64,000 nt of DNA from Cephalopachus bancanus (taxonomy: Eukaryota; Chordata; Mammalia; Primates; Tarsiidae): positions 4,216,001-4,280,000 of the forward strand of contig JAPVLO010000097.1 in the NCBI GenBank assembly GCA_027257055.1. The letters run 5' to 3'. Positions 55,930-64,000 of the stretch are shown here, one piece after another. How positions within the stretch are numbered: position 1 is the stretch's first letter; each line of letters begins with the position of its first letter. The notes under the pieces are model-generated. The model was not told where the DNA came from. It did no database searches and saw only the letters and a list, made by a program, of their open reading frames with translations. A program made the position numbers and the translations under genes.

Positions 55930-56165
55930 CTGACTTTGCATTTGCATAATACTTTATTTCTTTTTCTAGCTTTTCCACATGCAGATTCTCATTTGGTTCT
56001 TAATCAACCCCCAAAATTAAGCAGGGCAAAAATCTTTAATCTGAATCTTCAGGTAAGAAAAATGAGACATTGAAAGGTGATAGAGTTTACCCAAGGTCAG
56101 CATGACAGAGCTAGGGCAAGCTCCCATGTGGCCTGAATCCAGGCCCATTCCTTTTCTGGAAATAT
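55930..56165 (+). mobile_element. MIR SINE
   Basis: GCATTTGCATAATACTTTAT, CAGATTCTCATTTGGTTCTT, AATGAGACATTGAAAGGTGA, TTTACCCAAGGTCAGCATGA, CAGAGCTAGGGCAAGCTCCC, TGAATCCAGGCCCATTCC: the MIR scaffold from the 'GTGCTTTCACATAC' part to the 'GAACCCAGGTCTGTC' part, in order. Confidence 0.75.
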
Positions 56166-57508
56166 CATATTGATTTATTTGCTATCCAGCCAAGGGTCAC
56201 CATGATAGTGGAGAGAGGGCAGGGAGTGGAGTCTATGCTCTCTGAATTTACCAGGTAGTATTGCTTTTTTTCTTCAGTGCTTGTACATAAACTTACTTCG
56301 TCCAAGCAGCCGAATATCTGATTGGAAGACTCATATATTTGACAGTACTAAGCTTGTAAGAGCCCTTCCTTTTGGATAAGAAAGTCTACCTGGTATTGTA
56401 TTAGGTAATGTCTATGAAATCTTTCTTTGTTTAGTTAATTTGGAGAAGTCTGCAGGGACCTTGCTTCTTATTACAAGGCTCACTCACTGGGAAACTATGT
56501 CTCTCTGATTGTGCTGTACTGTTCATGGTCTATTTAAGTAATAGTGACATTTGGTCGAAAAATAATCACTCCTGCAGACTACCCTTCTCTCTACCAATAC
56601 AACTGCAGATACATAAGGCAAGCAAAATAGTGGGATTTCTGCTCTTTTCCAATTTTCTGTTTTATTTACTAAACCCTCTAAAATATATCAGCTGCAGGGG
56701 ACACAAATCCAGGCATGTCGCATGTTGTCTGCATAATTGAATCTATTCAGACTGGGTACAGTAGAAATGCAATGAATGTCCACTTTCAATGAGCAAATCT
56801 CCAACAGGTCGAAGGCCAAGCATGACTATGAGGGAGATGCAGTTTATCTGCTGTACTTTTCCTTTTCTGAACCGTCTACTCTGATAAAATAGGGCTTCTT
56901 TGGCAGCCAACATCTTTGGATCGTTCCTGATCTATAATGGCAGATGGAAGACTTGCAAGGGGATTTATTAGAGTTTGCTAACTTACCTCATTCTCACTGA
57001 AGTGTTAATGATATTTCAAGTGAAATATTTTGAAGTTTAATCCCAAATATGATTCTGATGATAGAACTTTTGATAAACTGCCCTTAGAGATGTCACATAT
57101 GTTGGCGCTCAGTTGGGCTTTCATCCCTCATGGAATATCATGGAGATAGCTCAATACCCCTATGATAAGAATAATATTAAAACTCTGTATTGTTATAAAC
57201 CAAAATGTTCTTGTGGCATGGGAGAGGAGCACATGCCTTCCAAATGAGTATAGAATTCGAAAATGATAGAGAAACTATTATTCCCCCAATGAAACATGCT
57301 CTAAAATTGTATACACAATTTCTGATCTGCCTTTCCTTGTTTGGACATTCTGGGCTTCAAAATCTTGGCAAAAGTAACCCACTCTCCCTTTTCCTACCTC
57401 TTTTTATTTCTCTTTCAAAAGCGTGTTCAGTAGTTAAGGAAAATTTCTTTGAAAGTGACAGCTGTGGTAGTCCAACGCCTCCCCACTTCACACAACTATC
57501 AAAGCATA

Positions 57509-57509
<1 letters not shown>
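56166..57509. other. Unassigned stretch
   Basis: Somewhat less AT-rich, no recognised repeat. The 172-codon frame starting at 57205 runs through the AC microsatellite and has no recognisable protein. Confidence 0.4.

Positions 57510-57542
<33 letters not shown>
57510..57542. repeat. (CA)n microsatellite
   Basis: About 16 uninterrupted CA units after AAGCATAT. Confidence 0.97.
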
Positions 57543-57545
<3 letters not shown>

Positions 57546-58017
57546 ATCAACAGGACTGCTGCATCAGATTTGCTTTCCTCGATACACATACTATTGTAAT
57601 ATGAAAGCAGCCATAGCTTTTCTTTCAATTGAGAAGTTTTATATACCCTCACCTCGGTTATTGAGTCTTACCTTCAATCTCATTCCTTTTTACTTTCTCC
57701 AGGGTACTGAATTCAGCAATTAACCATTATTCAGTAACCATTTGAGGCACTCTGTGTGTTTGGTTCTTTGGATATAAAATATGTGCAACATATGTATCTG
57801 GCCTTCTAATAGCATTCAGTGCTCACACCAAGCATCCAAAATAAAGCATGATGAGTGAATTATGTATCTATCCAATTGTCCTAGATCATGGACAAGAGGC
57901 ACTTGACACATAATAATATATGTGTAGTGTCACCATAAGAAGAAAATAAATGAGAAAAATAGGCAGAAGGAACAGGGTAAGAAAAACCATGGGCATGCAA
58001 AAGTATGTTAAAATTGC
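57543..58017. other. Unassigned stretch
   Basis: No recognised element or gene. Confidence 0.4.
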
Positions 58018-58190
58018 AGCAGCCCCCAAACCTGGGATTCATTAAAATTACCCCAGGAGTTTTAAAAATTTATATTTCTGGGTTTTACTAAAACATGGTG
58101 AATCAGAAACTTGGGAATATGGCATTCACAAATTCATATTTAATATAGATTGTACTGCTAACTTGGCCAGTTTGGGGAACTAATGATTTA
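58018..58190 (+). mobile_element. MER5A-like hAT-Charlie element
   Basis: CAGCAGCCCCCAAACCTGGG, ATTCATTAAAATTACCCCAG, GAGTTTTAAAAATTTATATT, TCTGGGTTTTACTAAAACAT and ACTTGGCCAGTTTGGGGAAC match the MER5A scaffold (CAGTGGTTCTCAACC ... CACATTAGAATCACCTGGGG ... AGCTTTTAAAAA), diverged but with opposing ends. Near full length. Confidence 0.7.
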
Positions 58191-58309
58191 GTTTGCTTGG
58201 TACACTTGTTTCAGATATTATTTATTGACCTACTAGTGTGCATCAAGCATAGTTTTAGGTGCTTGGACAAAGCAGACAAATGCCCTATTATTGTATAGTT
58301 TACATTCTG

Positions 58310-58505
58310 GTAATGTGAGGCAGATACTATTCTGAGTGCTATACATGGATTAACCAAATTCTTCTGTACTAAGACCCTATCAAGTCTTCATTTCCCATAT
58401 GAGGAAAGCTAAGGCACAAAGAATTTAAATAATTAATCTAAGGTTACAGAACCAGCAGAAGGGGGACTTGAAATTCTCAAATGTGATCTAACTCCAGAGT
58501 TCTCA
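58310..58505 (+). mobile_element. MIR SINE
   Basis: TATTCTGAGTGCTATACATG, TTCATTTCCCATATGAGGAAAG in parts, GCTAAGGCACAAAGAATTTA, TCTAAGGTTACAGAACCAGC and GGGGGACTTGAAATTCTCAA match the MIR core (CCATTTTACAGATGAGGAAACTGAGGC ... AGGTCACACAGC ... GGGATTCGAACCC). Confidence 0.75.
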
Positions 58506-58610
58506 TGCATGACTTGCTACATAATTTGCAAGACCCAGTGCAAAATGAAAATGCAAGGCCACTTTTTTTAAAAAGGAAGGAAAAAAAGTTCTGTTAAAGG
58601 TACTAAAATG
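58506..58610 (-). repeat. Interspersed repeat, partner of 63455-63600
   Basis: CTACATAATTTGCAAGACCC, AGTGCAAAATGAAAATGCAA and GGCCAC read as the reverse complement of GCATTTTTCCCTGGGCCCCA ... AATTATGTAGC near 63600. I recognise this as a common mammalian repeat end (AATTTGCGGGGCCCAGTGCAAAATG) but cannot name it. The right end is uncertain after the T/A-rich run. Confidence 0.6.
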
Positions 58611-58869
58611 TAAGGCATTTTCCTTTTTTTCTGTGGTTTCTCTCTCAACTTGTAATGTTTTTATTCTACAAAATGTCATTCTAAGAAGAAAAAAATGAAA
58701 TTGTAGTTGATTAGCATGCCTCGTACTATTTGTCATTATAGTGTACATTGTCAGTTTTAAATGCCTATATATGATCATTTAGCCATATGCAGGATCAGTA
58801 AAATTCCACAACTTGTGTTCATTTTTACCAAACAATGAAAATAATTCTCCAAATCAAGTCAATTGTTTT

Positions 58870-59199
58870 GCTAGTTTGTTTTTGAATCGAAGTCTCATTC
58901 TGTTACCCAAGCTAAAGTATAGTGGCACACAGTGGCCTGTGCAGCATTGATCTCCTGGGCTCAGGAGATTCTCTTACCTCAGTTTTCCAAGTAGCTGGAA
59001 ACACAGGTGTGCACCAGTACACACAGAAATATATATGTATATATATGTACAGAAATATATATATTTCTGTGTGTACTGGTGCACACCTGTGTTTCCAGCT
59101 ACTTGGAAAACTGAGGTAGGAGAATATATATGTATATATATATATGTATATATATATATGAGGTAGGAGAATATATATGTGTATATATATATATGTATG

Positions 59200-59236
<37 letters not shown>

Positions 59237-59365
59237 ATTTATTGTAGAGACGAGGCCTTGACAAGTTTCCCAGGCTGGTCTCAAACTCCTGGACTCAGGC
59301 AGTGCTCTTCTCTTGGCCTCCCAAAGGGATTACAGGCATGAGCCACCACACCCAGCAATTGTTTT
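58870..59365 (-). mobile_element. Older Alu rebuilt by inverted and tandem duplication plus (AT)n
   Basis: Antisense Alu right arm (GAAGTCTCATTCTGTTACCC, AGCATTGATCTCCTGGGCTC) to 59000. Then a palindromic copy of its own sequence, AT-rich repeats with a ~47-bp duplication (GAGGTAGGAGAATATATATG at 59113 and 59160), about 38 bp of (AT)n, and then the left arm resumes (TTATTGTAGAGACGAGGCC ... AGCCACCACACCC). See the palindrome feature. Confidence 0.9.
58968..59125. repeat. Near-perfect 69-bp-armed palindrome
   Basis: Arms 58968-59036 and 59057-59125 pair by eye with a single mismatch (58974/59119) around a 20-bp AT-rich spacer. The arm is Alu sequence (CCTCAGTTTTCCAAGTAGCT, GGAAACACAGGTGTGCACC) plus GTACACACAGAAATATAT. 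Because the inner part is Alu-derived, the second arm is a reverse copy of the first. Confidence 0.95.
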
Positions 59366-60302
59366 TCTTTTACTTGTTGATAAGCACATATATTCAATCA
59401 GTAGGCGCTATCTTCCATTCACCGATATGTAAAAAAGAATTGAAAGAAAATAGAACTATATATTGCCTTTTTTTGTCCCTGTCTTCTAGATTATCAATTG
59501 TAGTGTCAGTCATTGTCTAATCCAGGACAAGTAACAGGAGGAAGAAAGGACATGATAGGGTTCCTTCATCATTCGCGTGTCTTGGAGTCATTGTCTTTTT
59601 TCTATGACTGAAGAAAGTTTTGGTTCAAATGGAGAGTGTGCCCTCTCTCGGCTGCCAGCACCTGAATTTACACAGTTGCAGTCACAATTAACATGCCAAT
59701 CTTATACTCACTTGGAGTCTGGCTGAACTTTCATGCATGATGGGTTTACCATAATTCTGAGCTCATGGCATGTTGCAAATGCAGAGGGAAAGAGATCGGA
59801 AGGAACAGGGGGCACTTGTATGGTGCATTTCTTCTCTGCTCACACAACACTCTGTTTTCCCACAGGTCTATAATAAGACACCAGTTCAAAGATGAAGTTG
59901 CCATTATTCAAAACTGAAGTTATTTAGTTTCAAGATGGCTGCAGAAGAGCATAGGGCCCTTCTAAACCTTATTTTATAACTGCACAGGTCACATGCCATG
60001 ATGTCAGTCCTACCTGTGCTTAACCACTGCTCTCTACTACATCCCATATCAGGGGTTAGGTTGACCCTCCATCCTTGTCATTCTTGTCTAGGTTCATTCC
60101 TGTATACAAATGTCCTTTTGATAGTATAATACCTGTGATGAAACATAATATTCTAGATCTGGTATTCTTAGAACAGAAAGCATCATTTTTTTAATACTTT
60201 CTTAAACATTCACACTAAATATATTTCTAAACTTCCTAATTTGTATACTTGCAGTGTTCTAACTCATTCTCCTTATTTTACTATTTATCCTCTCTATATG
60301 TC
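59366..60302. other. Unassigned stretch
   Basis: Moderate composition, no recognised repeat by eye. No gene. Short frames only. Confidence 0.4.
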
Positions 60303-60399
60303 ATAATACTACAAGAATTACTATGTGCCAGATACTCTTCAAAGTGCCTTACACAGTGATTCCAGCAATCTTCACAGCAATGCCATGAAATTTGCAGTA
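60303..60399 (+). mobile_element. MIR-like fragment interrupted by a mariner
   Basis: ACTATGTGCCAGATACTCTT, CAAAGTGCCTTACACAGTGA, ATCTTCACAGCAATGCCATG match the MIR 5' half (CTATGTGCCAGGCACTGTTC ... ATCCTCACAACAACCC). It stops where the mariner begins, so the mariner probably inserted into it. Confidence 0.7.
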
Positions 60400-60973
60400 T
60401 AGTGAGGGGTCCCCACAAAACAAAAATAGTTTTTGAAGAATAAGACCCTTGTAGTACAGGCTTCCCTTGCTAGGTGAGTGTTCTAGGAACCCATTGGCAT
60501 CAGTGTACCAGCTAACATTATTGTGAGAGGCTGCATTCAGCTTCAGTTAATTTTCTGGGGGAGATTCTTTCAACGCATTTGCCCATTTCTTAATGGGTGA
60601 TTTATACAAACAACTTGCCCATCCTGTGCTGAGTGTTCAGCAGTTTTTGACCAAAAATGGTGTGACCCTCCCTGTTCACCCAATTTCACCCTGAGCAACT
60701 ATTTTTTGTTGATCCCCACCTCCCCCAAAAAATGTCATCAAAGGGAAACATTTTGGCCATGAGGAAAAGATGAAACAAAAAAATGACAGAAGCACTTACA
60801 AGCATCAAAATTGACAAGTTCAAAAACTGTCTTGAGCAGCAGAAAAAGTGTTTTAATAGGTGTATTGCATCAAACAGATAGTACTTTAAAAGTGATCGAA
60901 GTTTAAACATGTAAGAATGAATAAAATTTTTTAAAAAATAAATTCCAGGTTTTTCTGTGTCCCTCCTTATACT
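60400..60973 (+). mobile_element. HSMAR2-like mariner, internally deleted
   Basis: 5' inverted repeat GAGGGGTCCCCACAAAACAA (from 60404) and 3' inverted repeat CCAGGTTTTTCTGTGTCCCT, CCTTAT (60946-60970), with TA at both ends. The interior is transposase 3'-half text: CATCAGTGTACCAGCTAACA, CTTTCAACGCATTTGCCC, GTGTTCAGCAGTTTTTGACC, TTTCACCCTGAGCAAC, GGTGTATTGCATCAAACAG. About 574 bp. It shares its layout with the copy at 25798-26594. Confidence 0.85.
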
Positions 60974-60976
60974 CTG

Positions 60977-61462
60977 TGTAGTAGGCAGAATAATGACTCT
61001 TTAAGTTGCCCATGTCCTAATCCCTAGAAATTTTGAATATGCTGTACCACATAACAAAAGGGAATTAAGGCTGCAGATGGAATTAAAGTTGCTATTTATC
61101 TGACCTTAAAATAGGGAGATTACTCTGGATTATCTGGATGGGCCCAATGTAATTACAAGGATTTTTAAAAGCAGAAGAAAGGGACAAAAGAAGAGGCTGA
61201 AGTGATTTCTAGTGACAAAGACTCACCCTGTCGTGCTGATTTAGAAGATGGGAATGAGCCATGAGCCAAGCAATATTGGCAGCCCCTAGAAGCTCGAAAG
61301 GCAAGACAGAAATTCTTCTGTAGAGCGTATAGAAAGGAACAGCTCCTGTCAACACCTATATTTGAGCCCAGCGAGGCTGCATCAGACCTCTGCCTCTTGA
61401 ACAAATGCCTTACATTTATAATTCTCGTTCTATGTCTATTGGACAGATTGACATAGCACACT
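60977..61462 (+). mobile_element. MLT1-family LTR (ERVL-MaLR)
   Basis: It starts TGTAGTAGGCAGAATAATGA right after the mariner, then GCCCATGTCCTAATCCCTAG, GATTACTCTGGATTATCTGG, ATGGGCCCAATGTAATTACA, GCCATGAGCCAAGCAATATTG, CCCCTAGAAGCTCGAAAGGC, TTTGAGCCCAGCGAGGCTGC, and ends near GACATAGCA. This is the MLT1 order. It is near full length and moderately diverged. Confidence 0.88.
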
Positions 61463-63454
61463 GTTTTATAAATGATAGTTTAATAGATATTTTTAAAGTC
61501 ACTTTCAGAAAATAATAGTTTCTTCTGTGGAGTATCTGTAATGTTCTCAATGTTTAACACACACCTCTACTTCTACTAAATAAATAAATAAAGCAACTAG
61601 AGACCATGACCCAAACCATATTTTTGTAAAAAATAAAGAACCTAGCGGTAACCTCAGACAAGCAAATTGCTTGGACATTTTGCATTCCCCATCTGTCATT
61701 TTTTGTTCCTTGTTCCTTCTTTCTTCTTTTTTTTTTTTTTTTTTGCAAATTATGCTCCAAGAAGATGTTGCCTTTATCATTCTAAAACATAAAAAATATA
61801 TGTCAAAGCCACTGTCAAGAGGCCACATAAGTCTTGAAGACATTTATTTGCCAATGTTCTGTACATGATTGCCTTTCTGATGCATTGCTGGTAATGTTTT
61901 TAAAGAAAAAAAATAGAGGATTTAAGTAAGCCTTTTTAATACTTGCAAAGAACATATCAACTAAGAGTTGTTAACTTTATTGTGAACCAAGCAATTAGCA
62001 GAAGTTGTTAATTATTTAAGAATCTTCTTATTAAACCTGCCAACATGGTAGGCCAAATCCCTGGTTAAATGAAATGCATATCCTCTCTAAATTTGACTTT
62101 CAGATCTCAGGTCTATATTGTGCAGTCTTCCAGGATCCAGAACAATTCACGTGATTTTTTTATGTCTCTTGTTCCTTCATTGTGTGCTCTCTAATCCTCT
62201 CAGCAGCGCTCTCACCTCTGCCAGGCCCTGGAAGTGAATAGGCAGTTTTCACTACAAAGAAGCTACCAATCCAATATTCTCTGCATAATTTATATGTGTT
62301 GCAGGGGGAAATTTCCAGCATAATTTACACAGTTATACTCAATTGCTCTTCCCTAAAGTCACCATCATTTTTATTTTCAAACATTGCCTTTTCTATCTGG
62401 GTCTTTCATCCCCTCCTTATCGATTGGGTTATAGTCCCATATCCAGGAGGTCCATGTGAAAGCCTTTTTGAACTGATCCTTGATCTTCAGTCTTAGTTTA
62501 CTGTGATATCACAGGCTAGTATGAAACACCAAAGAGAATAGGTTACTGTAACCTTCAATCTTTGCTTTTTATGAACAATCACAAAATATGCAAGCTCTCA
62601 ATTGTATTCTGAAAAAAACAGTTTTGTTTTTATCCATCTATAGTTTCTCATTTAGATATTAATTTTAAAAATAGCATCCCCTGAGCTAATTTCCATGCTA
62701 TAATTAAATTTAAATAAAATCTGATCTACCTGTGACTGATTACGTTGCCTCTGCCTGTTAGAATCCTCCCAATCTAAATGCTTTCCTCTGTGGTCCTTTT
62801 GATACCCCCAAACCTCATCATCTCCTCTCCCTCTATCTTCCCATTATCCTTTGGGTTTTCTTATTGTACCTCCAACATAGCCATAAATGTACACAGTTAA
62901 TTATTTTATTGAGAAGGCTCAACTCTTTCATTCATATGCATGAAATTGTATCATTTCTTTCTGTAGTTCAGCTGAAATTTCCTCTATCAAATTTCCCTTT
63001 CCCATTAATTAGTGGGTCTGTAAATTATATTTTGTGAAATGTTATACCTTTTCAGTTACTATCATTATTAGCGCAGGTCATTATGCTGTTTAAGACTCTG
63101 TTCTGTTTATGTATTTAATAAAAAACCTCTATCTCAAACAATGGTCATGCTCATTTTCTCCTTCCCAAGACATGGACTAATACCTCACTGAACCCCACTT
63201 TCTAGGGAAGAGGAAGGGATAGGCATGGCTTGGCTCTGAGAAAAAGCCTCCCCATTTCCTTTCCTCAGCAGTGATTGCTCTAGGACTGAAGGTTAGATAT
63301 AAGGATAGAGGTAACAGAGATAAACTTACTTGACCACAGAAATTGATTAAAGGGAGACATCCCTCAACTGACTCTACTTCTGGCAAGTTTAAAATCAAAA
63401 TTGTGGGTTTGGCTGATGTGGAAGTCTCTGGCAAGGATTGCTTTATAGAAATGC
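61463..63454. other. Unassigned AT-rich stretch (~2 kb)
   Basis: Includes a T-run at 61729-61744. No recognised transposon or gene. The 155-codon minus-strand frame at 63177-63644 overlaps the repeat at 63455-63600 and has no recognisable protein. Confidence 0.4.
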
Positions 63455-63600
63455 TACCTGTGCAGTTGCACAGGATCTTGTATTTAGAAGGGCCCTGCTC
63501 TCCATTGAGTGTTCTGCTGTTGTCATCTTGAAATTTTTTATCTTCGAACAAAGGGCACCATATTTGCATTTTTCCCTGGGCCCCATGAATTATGTAGCAG
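63455..63600 (+). repeat. Interspersed repeat, partner of 58506-58610
   Basis: GTGCAGTTGCACAGGATCTT, AGAAGGGCCCTGCTCTCC, TTCTGCTGTTGTCATCTTGAAATTT in parts, AACAAAGGGCACCATATTTG, CCTGGGCCCCATGAATTATG, GTAGC. This is a familiar mammalian repeat end. A second copy lies in opposite orientation 4.9 kb upstream. The family is not named. Confidence 0.65.
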
Positions 63601-63820
63601 GATAGGTGGTGGTCTTGCCTTCTCTGAATGCTATTCACCTCCATCAGACACCATGCTTTATTAAAGAACCCCCTCAGAGGGGAAATCTTCTCCCTGTGTC
63701 AATGTGAGTCATAATACTCCATCACCCACTCTGGGTTGAGTATTCCATGATGTAATCTAGGTAGCCATAAATTATTGTTCTGTATAAGTGTTTCTTCACA
63801 TAAGCCTAGGTAGTCATTTC

Positions 63821-63832
63821 TTTCTTCTTTTT

Positions 63833-63876
<44 letters not shown>

Positions 63877-63891
63877 AAAAGAAGAAGGGAG
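63821..63891. repeat. (AT)n palindrome with purine/pyrimidine arms
   Basis: TTCTTCTTTTTCC, then about 20 AT units, then GGAAAAGAAGAAGG. The flanks are reverse complements apart from one T length difference, so the whole 71 bp can fold on itself. Confidence 0.9.
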
Positions 63892-64000
63892 GAAAGAGGA
63901 GAAGGAGTGGGAGATGGAGAAGGAGAGGGAGGGGTCTCACTATGTTCCCCAACTCCTAGCCTCAAGCAATTCTCCTACCTCAGCCTTTCAAGCAGTTGGG
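63892..64000 (-). mobile_element. Partial Alu-type (left-arm/FLAM-like) element at window edge, with GGAGAA-rich tail
   Basis: A purine-rich GGAGAAGG-type run (63892-63932) precedes antisense Alu text GGTCTCACTATGTTCCCCAA, CTCCTAGCCTCAAGCAATTC, TCCTACCTCAGCCTTTCAAG, CAGTTGGG, which is cut by the window end. The (AT)n tract and purine run probably derive from its tail. Confidence 0.75.

Noticed and set aside
57205..57723. 172-codon frame on the plus strand.
   Set aside because: It runs through the (CA)n microsatellite, which supplies a TH repeat, and has no recognisable domain; surrounding sequence looks neutral.
63177..63644. 155-codon minus-strand frame near the end of the window.
   Set aside because: It overlaps the interspersed repeat at 63455-63600, and no recognisable protein feature was seen.

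Overview
This window is primate nuclear DNA with no protein-coding gene or RNA gene that I can support. It is AT-rich intergenic or deep intronic sequence dominated by retrotransposons. Dimeric Alu elements prove a primate. The younger Alus do not match human AluS/AluY, nor the lemur or galago forms I know. They open GCCGGGCTCGGTGGCTCAGCC, end in a GACTCCAACTC-type 3' end, and carry a remodelled right-arm hairpin. Older AluJ-like copies are also present. By elimination I infer a tarsier-like lineage; this is an inference and not proven.

Layout. 1-5160: a large L1 on the minus strand (ORF2 cut by the window edge, ORF1, long 5' UTR), decayed. 5.2-11.4 kb: two Alus, an old L1 piece, two copies of a TTAGTCAGGGTTCTCC-type repeat, a (GT)n tract and an AT minisatellite. 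11.4-17.5 kb: an ancient minus-strand L1 interrupted by two Alus, a second old L1 5' region and a younger L1 3' stub. 17.5-22.3 kb: unassigned AT-rich DNA, an MLT1-like LTR, an old plus-strand L1 3' end and a probable LTR. 22.3-25.05 kb: a 5'-truncated L1 with a clear target-site duplication (TSD) that is itself split by a complete 1.39-kb solo LTR with its own TSD. 25.8-42.1 kb: the Alu-rich part, with a mariner split by an Alu, old L1s, (CCTT)n and (GA)n tracts, and an L1 with a 5' inversion (twin priming). 42.1-58.9 kb: no Alu at all; only ancient MIR, L1/HAL1, Charlie, Tigger and MER2 fossils. 58.9-64 kb: an Alu rebuilt by a 69-bp-armed palindrome, a second mariner, an MLT1 LTR, an (AT)n palindrome and a partial Alu at the edge.

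There are no genes working together here. The interest lies in nested insertion history, a lineage-specific Alu architecture, an unusual G-depleted LTR, and several small template-switch or duplication scars. Open reading frames in the window are explained by repeats or low complexity. Repeat family names are from memory of consensus sequences and were not checked against a library.
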